From the NCBI RefSeq assembly GCF_900105065.1, contig NZ_LT629749.1:1-64000 (forward strand): 64,000 nt of DNA. The letters run 5' to 3'. This document shows positions 19,172 through 27,951 of the stretch, one piece after another. This DNA comes from Friedmanniella luteola. Lineage in GTDB: Bacteria > Actinomycetota > Actinomycetes > Propionibacteriales > Propionibacteriaceae. The notes beneath the pieces are model-generated. The model did not search any database, was not told the DNA's origin, and saw only the letters and a program-made list of their open reading frames with translations. The translations under genes were made by a program, and so were the position numbers. Position 1 is the stretch's first letter; each line of letters begins with the position of its first letter.

Positions 19172-19196
19172 TAACTCAATCGATGTGACTTGATCC
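19172..19196. promoter_or_regulatory. Putative ROK operator, copy 2 (divergent ROK/ABC promoter)
   Basis: Second copy of the 25-bp element (TAACTCAA ... GACTTGATCC), differing from copy 1 only at three central positions. It lies 73 nt from the ROK start and 77 nt from the binding-protein start, so one site could control both directions. Confidence 0.7.
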
Positions 19197-19272
19197 CCCG
19201 CGCGCTCGTGCGCCTCGGCGCCGCGGCGGCGCGACCGGTCCGGCCCATCGGTCCCTTCGGCGAAGGAGAGAC

Positions 19273-20670
19273 GTGCGCAGACGAGAATTCCTGCTGGCCA
19301 CCGCCGGACTGGGAGCCGCCGCCGTCGGCGGGCTGACCGCGTGCGGGGGGAACAGCAGCGGGGGAGCCGACCCGAGCGGGGCCGCGAGCAGCACCGGGGA
19401 GATCAGCGGTGAGGTCAAGGTGACCTTCCAGCAGTTCGGCAACTCCAAGATCCAGGCGAACTTCCTCGGCAAGATGGCGGACGAGTTCACCGCCGCGCAC
19501 CCGCAGGCCAGCGTGAAGCTGCAGCCCATCACGGCCTCGGAGAACGACTACTACACCAAGCTCCAGCTGGCGATGCGCTCGCCGCGGACCGCCCCTGACA
19601 TGTGCTACGAGGACACGTTCCTCATCAACTCCGACATCTCGGCGGGCTACCTGACGCCGCTGGACGACCGGCTGGCCACCTGGTCGGAGTGGAGCCAGTT
19701 CAAGGAGACGGCGAAGGGCGCCGCCCGCGCCCTGGACGGCAAGACCTACGGCATCCCCGACGGCACCGACGTGCGGGCGATCTGGTTCAACAAGACGCTG
19801 TTCGAGCGGGCGGGGCTGCCCACCGACTGGGCGCCGAAGACCTGGGCCGACCTCACCTCCGCCGCCCAGACCATCAAGGACAAGGTGCCCGACGTCATCC
19901 CGCTGAACGTCTACGCCGGGACCGGTGTGGGCGAGGCGGCGTCGATGCAGGGGTTCGAGATGCTGCTCTACGGCACTCCGAACGGCACGCTCTTCGACGC
20001 CGACAGCCAGAAGTGGGTGGTCGGGGCGCAGGGCTTCAAGGACGCGCTGACCTTCTACCAGCAGATCTACAGCGGCGGCCTGGCCCCCACCCCCCAGCAG
20101 GCGCTGGCGCCCACCTGGGGCAACACCGTGGGGCAGGAGCTGCTCCCGCAGAGCAAGCTCGCGATCGCGGTCGACGGCAGCTGGCTCTCGGGCAACTGGC
20201 TGGAGTCCGGGGCCGCGCCGTGGCCCGCGTGGGAGAAGACGATGGGCAACGCGGCGATGCCCACCCAGAACGGCGAGGGGAACGGGCAGGTCACGCTCTC
20301 GGGCGGCTGGACCTGGGCCATCCCGCAGAACGCCCAGAACCCCGAGGCGGCCTGGGCCTTCATGACCCTGGTCTGCGCCAAGGAGGGCGAGCTCGAGTAC
20401 GCCATCAAGAACGTGCAGATCCCGGTCCGCACCGACGTGGCCGAGGACCCCAGCTACGTCAAGGCCAACCCGACCAACGCGTTCTTCTCCAAGCTGGTCG
20501 AGAACACCATCTACCGGCCGGCCTACTCCGAGTACGCGAAGATCTCGCTGCTCCTGCAGCAGGCCACCGAAAAGGTCGTGACCGGCACCTCCGACCCCGT
20601 CGCCGCCGCGAAGTTCTACGACGACGGCGTGACCCAGATCGTCGGCCAGGACAAGGTCATCACGATCTGA
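19273..20670 (+). CDS. ABC sugar transporter, solute-binding lipoprotein
   Basis: A 465-residue family 1 extracellular solute-binding protein. MRRREFLLATAGLG is a twin-arginine-like signal and LTAC is the lipobox, so the protein is anchored outside by Cys25. The mature part shows EFTAAHPQASVKLQ, YGIPDGTDVRAIWFNKTLF and LSGGWTWAIPQNAQNPEAAW, typical of carbohydrate binders. The GTG start follows GGAGAG. It is the first gene of a three-gene operon with two permeases. Location opposite the ROK repressor and near a mannosidase suggests an oligomannoside or mannose-containing glycan ligand. Confidence 0.92.
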   Translation: MRRREFLLATAGLGAAAVGGLTACGGNSSGGADPSGAASSTGEISGEVKVTFQQFGNSKIQANFLGKMADEFTAAHPQASVKLQPITASENDYYTKLQLAMRSPRTAPDMCYEDTFLINSDISAGYLTPLDDRLATWSEWSQFKETAKGAARALDGKTYGIPDGTDVRAIWFNKTLFERAGLPTDWAPKTWADLTSAAQTIKDKVPDVIPLNVYAGTGVGEAASMQGFEMLLYGTPNGTLFDADSQKWVVGAQGFKDALTFYQQIYSGGLAPTPQQALAPTWGNTVGQELLPQSKLAIAVDGSWLSGNWLESGAAPWPAWEKTMGNAAMPTQNGEGNGQVTLSGGWTWAIPQNAQNPEAAWAFMTLVCAKEGELEYAIKNVQIPVRTDVAEDPSYVKANPTNAFFSKLVENTIYRPAYSEYAKISLLLQQATEKVVTGTSDPVAAAKFYDDGVTQIVGQDKVITI

Positions 20671-21593
20671 TGGCCAGCTGGGCCGAGGTCCGTCCCACGG
20701 CTCCGCCACCCCGGGTGCGCGCGCACCCGCGGCGGACGCTGCTGCGCGGCGTGCCGATCCTGCCGTCCGTCGTGCTGCTGGTGGTGTTCCTGGCCGGACC
20801 CATCGCCTACTGCGTGTACGCCGCCTTCACCGACATGGCCCTCACCGGGCAGGCCACCACCTCCTTCGTCGGCGTCGAGAACTTCACCCGCGCCTTCACC
20901 GACCCGGCCTTCCTGTCCTCCCTCTGGTTGACGCTGGTCTTCACGCTGCTCTCGGCGATCATCGGCCAGAACGTGCTGGGGATGGTGCTCGCGCTGCTCT
21001 CGCGCTCCGGCTACGCCGTCGTCCGGGCCTTCACCTCAGCCGTCGTCATCGGCGCCTGGGTGCTGCCCGAGGTCGTCGCGGCCTACCTCTGGACGGCGGT
21101 GCTGGGCACCGACGGCTCCTGGAACGCCATCACCGGGTTCTTCGGCCTGCCGGCGCAGAACTGGCTGTTCACCACGCCGATCCTCGCCGTCTCGATCGCC
21201 AACATCTGGCGCGGCACGGCCTTCTCGATGCTGGTCTACTCCGCAGCCCTCTCGGAGGTCCCGCGGGAGCTGGAGGAGGCGGCGCTGGTCGACGGCGCCG
21301 GCCGGTTCCGGCTGCTCCTCTCCATCACCGTCCCGCTGGTCCGGCGGACGATCGCCACCAACCTCATGCTGATCACGCTGCAGACGCTGTCGGTGTTCGG
21401 GCTGATCTACACGATGACCAAGGGCGGGCCCAGCGAGAAGAGCATGACCCTGCCGCTGTTCGCCTACAACCAGGCGTTCATCTCGGCCGACCTGGGCTAC
21501 GGCACCGCGATCGCCCTCCTGCTGCTGCTCATCGGCGGGCTGTTCTCCGTGGTCTACCTGCGGGCCCTGCGCGGGTCGGAGGTGGGCCGGTGA
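20670..21593 (+). CDS. ABC sugar transporter permease 1 (MalF-like)
   Basis: A 307-residue permease with six helices. The EAA loop that contacts the ATPase reads ELEEAALVDGAGRFRLLLSITVP. The first periplasmic segment AFTDMALTGQ and the late MTKGGPSEKSMTLPLFAYNQAF match the binding-protein-dependent permease 1 family. Its ATG overlaps the binding-protein stop by one base and its end overlaps permease 2 by four. No ATP-binding subunit is encoded here, so a shared MsiK/UgpC-type ATPase elsewhere is needed, as is usual for actinobacterial sugar importers. Confidence 0.92.
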   Translation: MASWAEVRPTAPPPRVRAHPRRTLLRGVPILPSVVLLVVFLAGPIAYCVYAAFTDMALTGQATTSFVGVENFTRAFTDPAFLSSLWLTLVFTLLSAIIGQNVLGMVLALLSRSGYAVVRAFTSAVVIGAWVLPEVVAAYLWTAVLGTDGSWNAITGFFGLPAQNWLFTTPILAVSIANIWRGTAFSMLVYSAALSEVPRELEEAALVDGAGRFRLLLSITVPLVRRTIATNLMLITLQTLSVFGLIYTMTKGGPSEKSMTLPLFAYNQAFISADLGYGTAIALLLLLIGGLFSVVYLRALRGSEVGR

Positions 21594-22480
21594 CCACCAC
21601 GACGCTGCCCGCCGTGGCCGCCCCCGCCCCGGTGGCCACCTCCCGGCCCCGCCGCGTCCGGCTGACCGGCCGGCTGGTCGCTAGCCTGCTGCTCCTGCTG
21701 ATCGCCGCCGCCTTCATCGTGCCCCTGCTCTGGGTGCTGCTCGCCGCCGTCAACGGCGACCCGGGCCAGGGCATCCGGATCAGCTGGCCCAGCCCGTTCA
21801 CGCTCGACAACTTCCGGGCGGTCATGACCCCGGAGACGACCTACATCCCGCTGCTCAACGGGGCGGTGCTCTGCATCGGCGGCACCGTCGTGACCATGGT
21901 CTGCGCCACCCTCGCGGCCTACCCGCTGTCCCGCTACCGCTCGCGGCTGAAGCGGCCGTTCCTGGTGACGATCCTGTTCTCGACCGGCCTGCCGATCACC
22001 GCGATCATGGTCCCCGTCTACGGCCTCTTCGTGCAGCTCGCGCTGGACGACTCGGTGCTCGCCACCATGGTGTTCATGGCGACGACGGCCCTGCCGATCT
22101 CGATCTGGCTGACGAAGAACTTCATGGACGGCGTGCCGCTCGAGCTCGAGGAGGCGGCCTGGACCGACGGCGCCACCCCGATGCAGGGGCTGCGGCGGAT
22201 CATCATGCCGCTGATGGCGCCCGGCCTCTCGGTGGTGGCCATCTACACCTTCATCGGTCTCTGGGGGAACTTCTTCGTCCCCTTCATCCTGCTGCTCAGC
22301 CCGGAGAAGCAGCCGATGTCGGTGACCATCTACACCTTCTTCGGCCAGTACGGGCAGGTCGTCTACGGTCAGCTGGCCGCCTACGCGCTGCTGTACTCCC
22401 TGCCCTCGGTGCTCCTCTACCTGGTGCTGAACCGCCGGCTCGGCGGGGCGTTCGCCTTCGGCGGCGGGGTGAAGGGCTGA
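21590..22480 (+). CDS. ABC sugar transporter permease 2 (MalG-like)
   Basis: A 296-residue partner permease. The EAA loop ELEEAAWTDGATPMQGLRRIIMPL is intact. AYPLSRYRSRLKRPFLVTIL and the IPLLNGAVLCIGGT segment are typical MalG-family features. Six helices are predicted. GTG 21590 overlaps the permease 1 stop by 4 bases, so translation is coupled. The operon ends here, followed by a convergent Rieske gene 12 bases later. Confidence 0.92.
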   Translation: MTTTTLPAVAAPAPVATSRPRRVRLTGRLVASLLLLLIAAAFIVPLLWVLLAAVNGDPGQGIRISWPSPFTLDNFRAVMTPETTYIPLLNGAVLCIGGTVVTMVCATLAAYPLSRYRSRLKRPFLVTILFSTGLPITAIMVPVYGLFVQLALDDSVLATMVFMATTALPISIWLTKNFMDGVPLELEEAAWTDGATPMQGLRRIIMPLMAPGLSVVAIYTFIGLWGNFFVPFILLLSPEKQPMSVTIYTFFGQYGQVVYGQLAAYALLYSLPSVLLYLVLNRRLGGAFAFGGGVKG

Positions 22481-22492
22481 GGCCGAGCCGGC

Positions 22493-22939
22493 TCAGCCGG
22501 CGACCGAGACGGTGGTCCCGCTCACCGTGACCGTCTTCGCGGGCAGGGGCTCCGGCGCCGGACCGCTCAGCACGGAGCCGTCGGCCAGGCTGAACCGGCT
22601 GCCGTGGCAGAGGCACCCGATCGAGTCCGTCACCTCGGTGACGGGGCAGCCGGCGTGGGTGCAGATCGAGGAGAACGCCTGGAACTGGCCCGCGGTCGGC
22701 TGGGTGATGACGGTCTCCGAGGCGGGGTAGATCCTCCCGCCGCCCACCGGGACGTCGCCCGTGGACGCGGTCTGCGGGCCGGGCGCGCCGTCGGCGGCGG
22801 GCTCCTGCAGGCCGCAGGCGGTCAACCCGCCGATCGCGGCGGCACTGAGGCCGGTCACGACCAGCAGGGCGCGCCGGCTGAACGGCGCGGGGACGGCCGG
22901 CTGCGGCGCGGGGCGGACAGGGTGGGCGGTGCTTGTCAT
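22493..22939 (-). CDS. Rieske [2Fe-2S] lipoprotein
   Basis: A 148-residue secreted electron-transfer protein. A Tat-like signal ([18 protein letters not shown]) ends in the lipobox LTAC. The cluster ligands are in CTHAGC and CLCHGS, the two Rieske boxes, with the intervening length expected for the small ferredoxin-type domain. [13 protein letters not shown] is the typical last strand. It lacks the extra helices of the bc1-complex QcrA subunit, so it is a stand-alone Rieske protein whose partner is unknown. It is monocistronic and convergent with the sugar importer. Confidence 0.9.
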   Translation of the reverse strand: MTSTAHPVRPAPQPAVPAPFSRRALLVVTGLSAAAIGGLTACGLQEPAADGAPGPQTASTGDVPVGGGRIYPASETVITQPTAGQFQAFSSICTHAGCPVTEVTDSIGCLCHGSRFSLADGSVLSGPAPEPLPAKTVTVSGTTVSVAG

Positions 22940-23057
22940 CGGTCTCCGTCGGGGAAGCGGTGGGACCCCAGTGTGCCCGCGCCGCCGAAGGTGGCTGCCG
23001 CGCCGTCGGGGCCGCGGTCTAGGCTCCGGTCATCCGACGCCCAGGAAGACCGTGCCG

Positions 23058-23864
23058 ATGACCGAACCCGCCCCGACCTACGCCGACCGCCCGCTGCGGG
23101 TGGGCGTCCAGCTCCAGCCCCAGCACGCCGACTACGCCGACCTGCGCCGGGCGGTCGACGCGGCCGAGCAGGCGGGGGTGGACGTCATCTTCACCTGGGA
23201 CCACTTCTTCCCCCTCTTCGGCGACGCCGACGGCCGCAACTTCGAGTGCTACGCGATGCTCGCGGCCTGGGCCGAGCAGACCGAGCGGGTGGAGCTCAGC
23301 GCCCTGGTGACCTGCAACTCCTACCGCAACCCCGACCTGCTCGCCGACATGGTGCGGACCATCGACCACATCAGCGACGGCCGGGTCATCCTCGGCATCG
23401 GGGCGGGCTGGTTCGAGCGCGACTACACCGCCTACGGCTACGAGTTCGGCACCGCGGGCCGGCGGATCGCCGCGCTGGGGGAGGCGCTGCCGCGGATCAA
23501 GGACCGGTTCGCGGCGCTCAACCCGCCGCCCGTCCGCGCCATCCCGCTGCTGGTCGGCGGGGGCGGGGAGCGCAAGACGCTGCGGCTGGTCGCCGAGCAC
23601 GCCGACATCTGGCACGGCTTCGGCGACGTCGAGGAGCTGCGGCACAAGAACGCCGTCCTCGACCGGTGGTGCGCGGAGGTGGGCCGCGACCCCGCCGCCA
23701 TCGAGCGCTCCACCGCCACCGACGAGAGCCCGGACGCGGTCGGTGACGCGCTCACCGGGCTGGGCGAACGGCTGATCACCCTCAGCACCGACGGCGACGC
23801 GGGCTTCGACCTGGGTCTCACCCGGGACTGGGTGGCCTACCGGGACGCCTTCAACGCCCGATGA
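23058..23864 (+). CDS. LLM class (F420/FMN-dependent) oxidoreductase
   Basis: A 268-residue TIM-barrel enzyme of the luciferase-like family. [22 protein letters not shown] opens the barrel. [11 protein letters not shown] and [27 protein letters not shown] follow, with [16 protein letters not shown] as the cofactor-binding signature of the F420 branch. ATG 23058 is preceded by AGGAAG, and a TAGGCT element lies about 35 nt upstream, so this mRNA probably has a short leader. It overlaps the next gene by 4 bases. Substrate unknown; F420 rather than FMN use is inferred from the branch. Confidence 0.88.
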   Translation: MTEPAPTYADRPLRVGVQLQPQHADYADLRRAVDAAEQAGVDVIFTWDHFFPLFGDADGRNFECYAMLAAWAEQTERVELSALVTCNSYRNPDLLADMVRTIDHISDGRVILGIGAGWFERDYTAYGYEFGTAGRRIAALGEALPRIKDRFAALNPPPVRAIPLLVGGGGERKTLRLVAEHADIWHGFGDVEELRHKNAVLDRWCAEVGRDPAAIERSTATDESPDAVGDALTGLGERLITLSTDGDAGFDLGLTRDWVAYRDAFNAR

Positions 23865-24784
23865 CCAGGGCCCGTCTGGCCGACGCCCTGGCGACGCGGG
23901 TCGTGACCCTCGACGGCGGACTGGCCACCCAGCTGGAGGCGGAGGGCCACGATCTCTCCTCCGACCTCTGGTCGGCCCGGCTGCTGGCCGAGGACCCCGA
24001 CGCCGTCGTCGCCGCCCACGCCGCCTTCTTCGCCGCCGGCGCGGAGGTGGCGACCACCGCGTCGTACCAGGCCTCCTTCGGCGGGCTGGCTGCCGCCGGC
24101 CTCGACCGGGCCGAGGCCACGGCGCTGCTCCGGTCCAGCGTCGCCCTGGCCGAGCGCGCCCGGGACGCCGCCGAGGCCGTGGACGACCGCGCCCGCTACG
24201 TCGCCGCGTCGGTCGGGCCCTACGGGGCGGCGCTCGCCGACGGGTCGGAGTACCGCGGTGACTACGGCCTGGACGTCGACGCCCTCCGCCGCTGGCACCG
24301 GCCCCGATTGGAGGTGCTGGCCGGCACGGCCGCCGACGTGCTGGCCTGCGAGACCGTCCCCTGCCTCGCCGAGGCCGAGGCGCTGGTGGCCGAGCTGGCC
24401 GTCCTCGGTCGTCCGGCCTGGCTGTCGCTGACCTGCGACGGGACCCGGACGCGGGCCGGCGAGCCGGTCGAGGAGGCCTTCGCCCTCGTCCGCGGCGTCG
24501 ACGCAGTGGTCGCCGTCGGCGTCAACTGCACCGCCCCGGACGACGCCGGCGCGCTGGTGGCGCTGGCCGCCCGGGCGAGCGGCAAGCCCGTCGTCGTCTA
24601 CCCCAACAGCGGCGAGGGCTGGGACGCCGAGCGCCGCCGCTGGGCGGGGGAGGGCACGTTCGCGCCGGACGCCGTGCGCGGCTGGCTCGACGACGGCGCC
24701 CGGCTCGTCGGTGGCTGCTGCCGGGTCACCCCGGCCGACATCGGGGCGGTCCACGCCCTGGTCACCGCCGCGGTGGCCGGGTGA
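23861..24784 (+). CDS. mmuM: Homocysteine S-methyltransferase
   Basis: Makes methionine from homocysteine, usually with S-methylmethionine as donor. The 307-residue protein begins with the barrel strand [19 protein letters not shown]. Zinc ligands are the Cys of GVNCTAP and the Cys pair of GGCCRVTP near the C-terminus, as in the family. [14 protein letters not shown] and [11 protein letters not shown] match substrate-loop positions. Its ATG overlaps the LLM gene stop, and its end overlaps the DUF1684 start, so three unrelated-looking genes are coupled. A role in methylmethionine recycling is inferred from the family. Confidence 0.92.
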   Translation: MTRARLADALATRVVTLDGGLATQLEAEGHDLSSDLWSARLLAEDPDAVVAAHAAFFAAGAEVATTASYQASFGGLAAAGLDRAEATALLRSSVALAERARDAAEAVDDRARYVAASVGPYGAALADGSEYRGDYGLDVDALRRWHRPRLEVLAGTAADVLACETVPCLAEAEALVAELAVLGRPAWLSLTCDGTRTRAGEPVEEAFALVRGVDAVVAVGVNCTAPDDAGALVALAARASGKPVVVYPNSGEGWDAERRRWAGEGTFAPDAVRGWLDDGARLVGGCCRVTPADIGAVHALVTAAVAG

Positions 24785-25410
24785 GCGTCGAGCTGGAGCT
24801 GGCCGACTGGCGCCGCCGGGTGGCCGAGCTCTACGCCGAGGTGCGGCACGCGGACGACCCGGCCGCGGGGCACCGGCGCTGGCGGGCCGGTCGGGACGCC
24901 CTGTTCCGCGAGCACCCGCAGAGCCCGCTGCCGGCCGATGACCCGCTGCGGGCCAGCGGCCTGCCGTGCGCGCCCTACGACGCGGGCCTGCGGTTCGTGC
25001 TGCCGCTGATCCCCGCGTCCGACCCCGACGCCCGGCTGGAGCTGGACGCCGGCGACGACGCGGGCACGAACCTGGTGCCCGTGGGCCGGGTGGAGCTGCC
25101 CGACCCGGTGGGCGGCAGCCTGGAGGTCTGGTCGCTGCAGCAGTACGGCGGTGGCCTCTTCCTGCCCCTGCGCGACGGCTCCTCGGGGCGGGTGTCTGAC
25201 GGGTTCTCCAGCTACGGCGGCGGCCGCTACCTGCTCGACACCGCGAAGGGCGCGGACCTCGGCGGGGACGACGGGCACCTCGTCGTCGACCTCAACTTCG
25301 CCTACCACCCCTCCTGCCGCTACGACAGCCGCTGGCTCTGCCCGCTGGCCCCGGCGGGCAACACCGTCGCGGCGACCGTGCGCGCCGGCGAGCAGATGCC
25401 GACGGCCTGA
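24781..25410 (+). CDS. DUF1684 domain protein
   Basis: A 209-residue cytoplasmic protein. The family motif FAYHPSCRYDSRWLCPLAPAGNT near the C-terminus is followed by VRAGE. GRYLLDTAKGADLG and DGHLVVDLNFAY precede it. Function is unknown; the conserved Cys, Asp and Pro suggest an enzyme-like pocket but no reaction is established. The GTG start overlaps the mmuM stop by 4 bases, giving a coupled LLM-mmuM-DUF1684 unit. Confidence 0.85.
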   Translation: MSVELELADWRRRVAELYAEVRHADDPAAGHRRWRAGRDALFREHPQSPLPADDPLRASGLPCAPYDAGLRFVLPLIPASDPDARLELDAGDDAGTNLVPVGRVELPDPVGGSLEVWSLQQYGGGLFLPLRDGSSGRVSDGFSSYGGGRYLLDTAKGADLGGDDGHLVVDLNFAYHPSCRYDSRWLCPLAPAGNTVAATVRAGEQMPTA

Positions 25411-25556
25411 ACCCGGCGGCCCGGCGAGCGGCGCGGGTCGAGGGGCGCCGGGCCCGACCCGGGACGGAGGGCCGCCGACCGTGGGCCGAGGGCGCTCACA
25501 GGAAGCGCAGACCGGGGACCGATGCTCAGCACACCCGGCGGCGCGACGCTGAGGAC

Positions 25557-25772
25557 ATGGACATCACGCAGCTGGTCATCACCGTCGCCGCCGTCGTCGG
25601 CATCGTGCTCGTGGGCGCCATGGCCGTCATCCCCGCGGTCATGGAGGCCGCCGCCGGTCGCGACGAGCCCCGCCCGGTCGGGCCCCGCCCGGTCGGGCCC
25701 CGCCCCGTCGGCCCCGCGCCCGTCCCGCTGGCCGCCCGGCGACGGCACCCGCCGGTCGACCTCGCGGCCTGA
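25557..25772 (+). CDS. Small single-helix protein with RPVGP repeats
   Basis: A 71-residue predicted protein, no family recognised. One membrane helix (about 6-29, LVITVAAVVGIVLVGAMAVIPAVM) is followed by a Pro/Arg tail containing RPVGP three times plus a partial APVP, encoded by a 15-bp tandem repeat. ATG 25557 has GAGG only 2-3 nt away, a weak ribosome site. GC3 bias and a helix of natural length support a real gene, but homology evidence is lacking. It ends 11 bases before the convergent sigma-like gene. Confidence 0.5.
   Translation: MDITQLVITVAAVVGIVLVGAMAVIPAVMEAAAGRDEPRPVGPRPVGPRPVGPAPVPLAARRRHPPVDLAA
25668..25712 (+). repeat. 15-bp tandem repeat, three copies
   Basis: CCCCGCCCGGTCGGG at 25668-25682 and 25683-25697 is exact; the third unit (25698-25712) has two changes. 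The unit is a multiple of three, so it adds RPVGP in frame within the small membrane protein. Confidence 0.85.
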
Positions 25773-25783
25773 GGCCGCCGGTC

Positions 25784-27010
25784 TCAGATGACCGGTAGCC
25801 GGAGCCGGGGGTCCTGGACCAGCTCGACGAGGTCGGCCCGGGTGACGTCCAGGACCTCGCCCCGCGTCGTGTTGCGCGCGACGACGGTGATCACCTGGTC
25901 GCCGTCGGGGCGGTGCTGGACCTCGATCCCGCGCTCGACCTGGGTGGTGGTGCTGAGGGTGAAGCGGTTGCCGTTCATGAACCGCTGCCCCTCGCAGCGG
26001 CTGCGGGTGGTCGCCCCGCAGCGGACGGCGGTGTCGTAGCCGGTGGCCACCTGCACGTAGACCTCGGTGGCGCCACCGTGCAGCCGGAACACCTCCAGCC
26101 CCAGCGCGCCGTCGCCGCCGGCCCAGAACGTCCGGCTCTCGTAGCGCGGGTCGTAGGAGAAGCTGTAGCCGGTGAAGTAGGAGCCCTCGGGGTCGAGGTG
26201 GGCGACGACCACCTCGCTCATCGCGGTCCGCCAGCGCCGCATCACCGTGGCCTGGCAGGACGGGTTGTGGATGTCGCAGGCTGCCGTCACCGGCTCCGGG
26301 CCGGTCGGGGTCGGGCTGGGCGGGCTCGGGGCGGGAGCTCCCGGGGAGCTCGCCGCCTGGGGGACCTCGGCCCCGCGGTCGAGGACGGTGACGGTGCCCA
26401 GCACCAGCACGAGGGCCGCCGCCAGCGCGGCGCCCGCCCGGCGGACGCGTCGGCGCCGGACCAGCTGCCGGCCGTGGGCCCGGTCGGTCGCCGCGGTGCC
26501 GCCGACGACGGCGGGTCCGGCCGCCGACCGCAGCTCCGCCACCAGCCGACCGGGCGCCCACTGGTCGGGCCGCCGGGCGGCCAGCTCCTGGCTGGCCTGG
26601 TCGGACCACCGTTCCCCCGTCGGCGGGTCGACCTGGAGCACCTCGGCGACCTCCGCCGCGCCCAGACCGGCGTAGCCGCGCAGCACCAGGGCGGCCCGGG
26701 GCTCGGCCGGCAGGGTCTGCAGCGCGTCCAGCAGCGGGGAGGTCGACGGGCCCGTCCCGGTGTCCCGCAGCTCCACCCGCGCGGCGGCCACCCACGGTGG
26801 TTCGAAGTCGCCGGGCCGGGCCCGGACGAGGTCGCGCAGGACCCGGAGCAGCGGGACGGGCGCCCCGGCCGCGCTCGCGTGCCGGGCGAGCACCGTCTGG
26901 CTCAGCCGGTCGGCGCGCGCGACGTCCCCGACCAGCAGCAGGGCACAGCCCCCGACGAGCGCCCGTGACGAGGCGTCGGCGGAGCCGGCCGCAGCAGCGT
27001 CGGGCGCCAT
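25784..27010 (-). CDS. Membrane protein with sigma-region-4-like N-terminal domain
   Basis: A 408-residue protein. Residues about 20-145 resemble a remnant ECF sigma factor: a helical region-2-like part, then SPLLDALQTLPAEPRAALVL and GYAGLGAAEVAEVLQVDPPT, which follows the sigma region 4 pattern. An Arg-rich stretch precedes a single membrane helix (about 187-206). A Ser/Pro linker and an extracellular domain of about 180 residues follow, with cysteine pairs (CDIHNPSC and CGATTRSRC). ATG 27010 follows GAGGTGG at 8 nt. The layout suggests a membrane-held signalling protein, but the HTH recognition helix is divergent and may not bind DNA. No anti-sigma partner is adjacent. Confidence 0.65.
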   Translation of the reverse strand: MAPDAAAAGSADASSRALVGGCALLLVGDVARADRLSQTVLARHASAAGAPVPLLRVLRDLVRARPGDFEPPWVAAARVELRDTGTGPSTSPLLDALQTLPAEPRAALVLRGYAGLGAAEVAEVLQVDPPTGERWSDQASQELAARRPDQWAPGRLVAELRSAAGPAVVGGTAATDRAHGRQLVRRRRVRRAGAALAAALVLVLGTVTVLDRGAEVPQAASSPGAPAPSPPSPTPTGPEPVTAACDIHNPSCQATVMRRWRTAMSEVVVAHLDPEGSYFTGYSFSYDPRYESRTFWAGGDGALGLEVFRLHGGATEVYVQVATGYDTAVRCGATTRSRCEGQRFMNGNRFTLSTTTQVERGIEVQHRPDGDQVITVVARNTTRGEVLDVTRADLVELVQDPRLRLPVI

Positions 27011-27134
27011 CGGTGCACCACCTCTCGAGCCGATCCTAGTCGGGCGTTCCCGGCCTGGAAGCGGTTCGGAGCCGAGCGGGGCCCGGGACGGCTCGACGCC
27101 CCCGCGCGGCCCGGGGACCGGTGATGATGGCCAC

Positions 27135-27932
27135 ATGACCTTCCGGCGCTACGTCGCGATCGGCGACTCCAGCACCGAGGGGCTCGAGGACCCCGACGGC
27201 GTCGGCGGCTACCGCGGCTGGGCCGACCGGCTGGCCCAGCTGCTGGCCGACGCCCAGCCCGAGCCCCTCGAGTACGCCAACCTGGCGGTCCGCGGGCTGC
27301 GGATGCACGAGATCCGTGAGACCCAGCTGCAACCCGCCCTGGACCTGGCGCCCGACCTGCTGACGGTCTTCGGCGGGGTCAACGACGTGATCGGTCGGCA
27401 CTGCGACTTCGCGTCGATCCGCACCGACCACGAGGCCGTGTTCGCCGCCGCCCGGGCGCTCGGCTGCACCGTGCTGACCTTCACGATGCCGGACCCGGCG
27501 GCCTTCAACCCGCTCGGCTGGCGGCTCCGTGAACGGATGTACGCCCTCAACGCGATCATCCGGAGCGAGGCCGCTGCCCACGGCGTGCTGGTGATGGACT
27601 TCCAGCACCACCCGGTGGCCGAGGACCCGCGGCTGTGGTTCGAGGACCGGCTGCACGGCAACCCGCTGGGGCACGCGAAGGTGGCGTCCGCGCTCGCCTG
27701 GCGACTGGGGGTCACCGGCAGCGACGCGTCCTGGGCCGACCCGCTGCCGGACACGCTCGTCCGGCCCCGCCCGCGCCAGCAGCTGGCGACCGACCTCGAC
27801 TGGGCGGTCCACCACCTCGCCCCCTGGCTGGGCCGGAACCTCCGCGGCGTCCCGCACGGCGCCGGTGTCCGGGCCAAGCGGCCGGTGCCGACCGTGGTCC
27901 CCCGCACGGCCGACGTCCCGGCCGAGTCGTGA
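27135..27932 (+). CDS. SGNH/GDSL family hydrolase
   Basis: A 265-residue cytoplasmic esterase/lipase-like protein. Block I is GDSSTEG with the nucleophile Ser. The oxyanion Gly is near NLAVRG, Asn is in FGGVND, and the catalytic Asp-His pair is in EDRLHGNPLGHAKVA. No signal peptide. ATG 27135 has GATGAT ending 6 nt upstream and no ribosome site, so a leaderless mRNA is likely. A C-terminal basic extension of about 60 residues (RNLRGVPHGAGVRAKRP) is unusual for the family. Substrate unknown. Confidence 0.88.
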   Translation: MTFRRYVAIGDSSTEGLEDPDGVGGYRGWADRLAQLLADAQPEPLEYANLAVRGLRMHEIRETQLQPALDLAPDLLTVFGGVNDVIGRHCDFASIRTDHEAVFAAARALGCTVLTFTMPDPAAFNPLGWRLRERMYALNAIIRSEAAAHGVLVMDFQHHPVAEDPRLWFEDRLHGNPLGHAKVASALAWRLGVTGSDASWADPLPDTLVRPRPRQQLATDLDWAVHHLAPWLGRNLRGVPHGAGVRAKRPVPTVVPRTADVPAES

Positions 27933-27951
27933 GGCGCCCGGCGGGCGGCGC

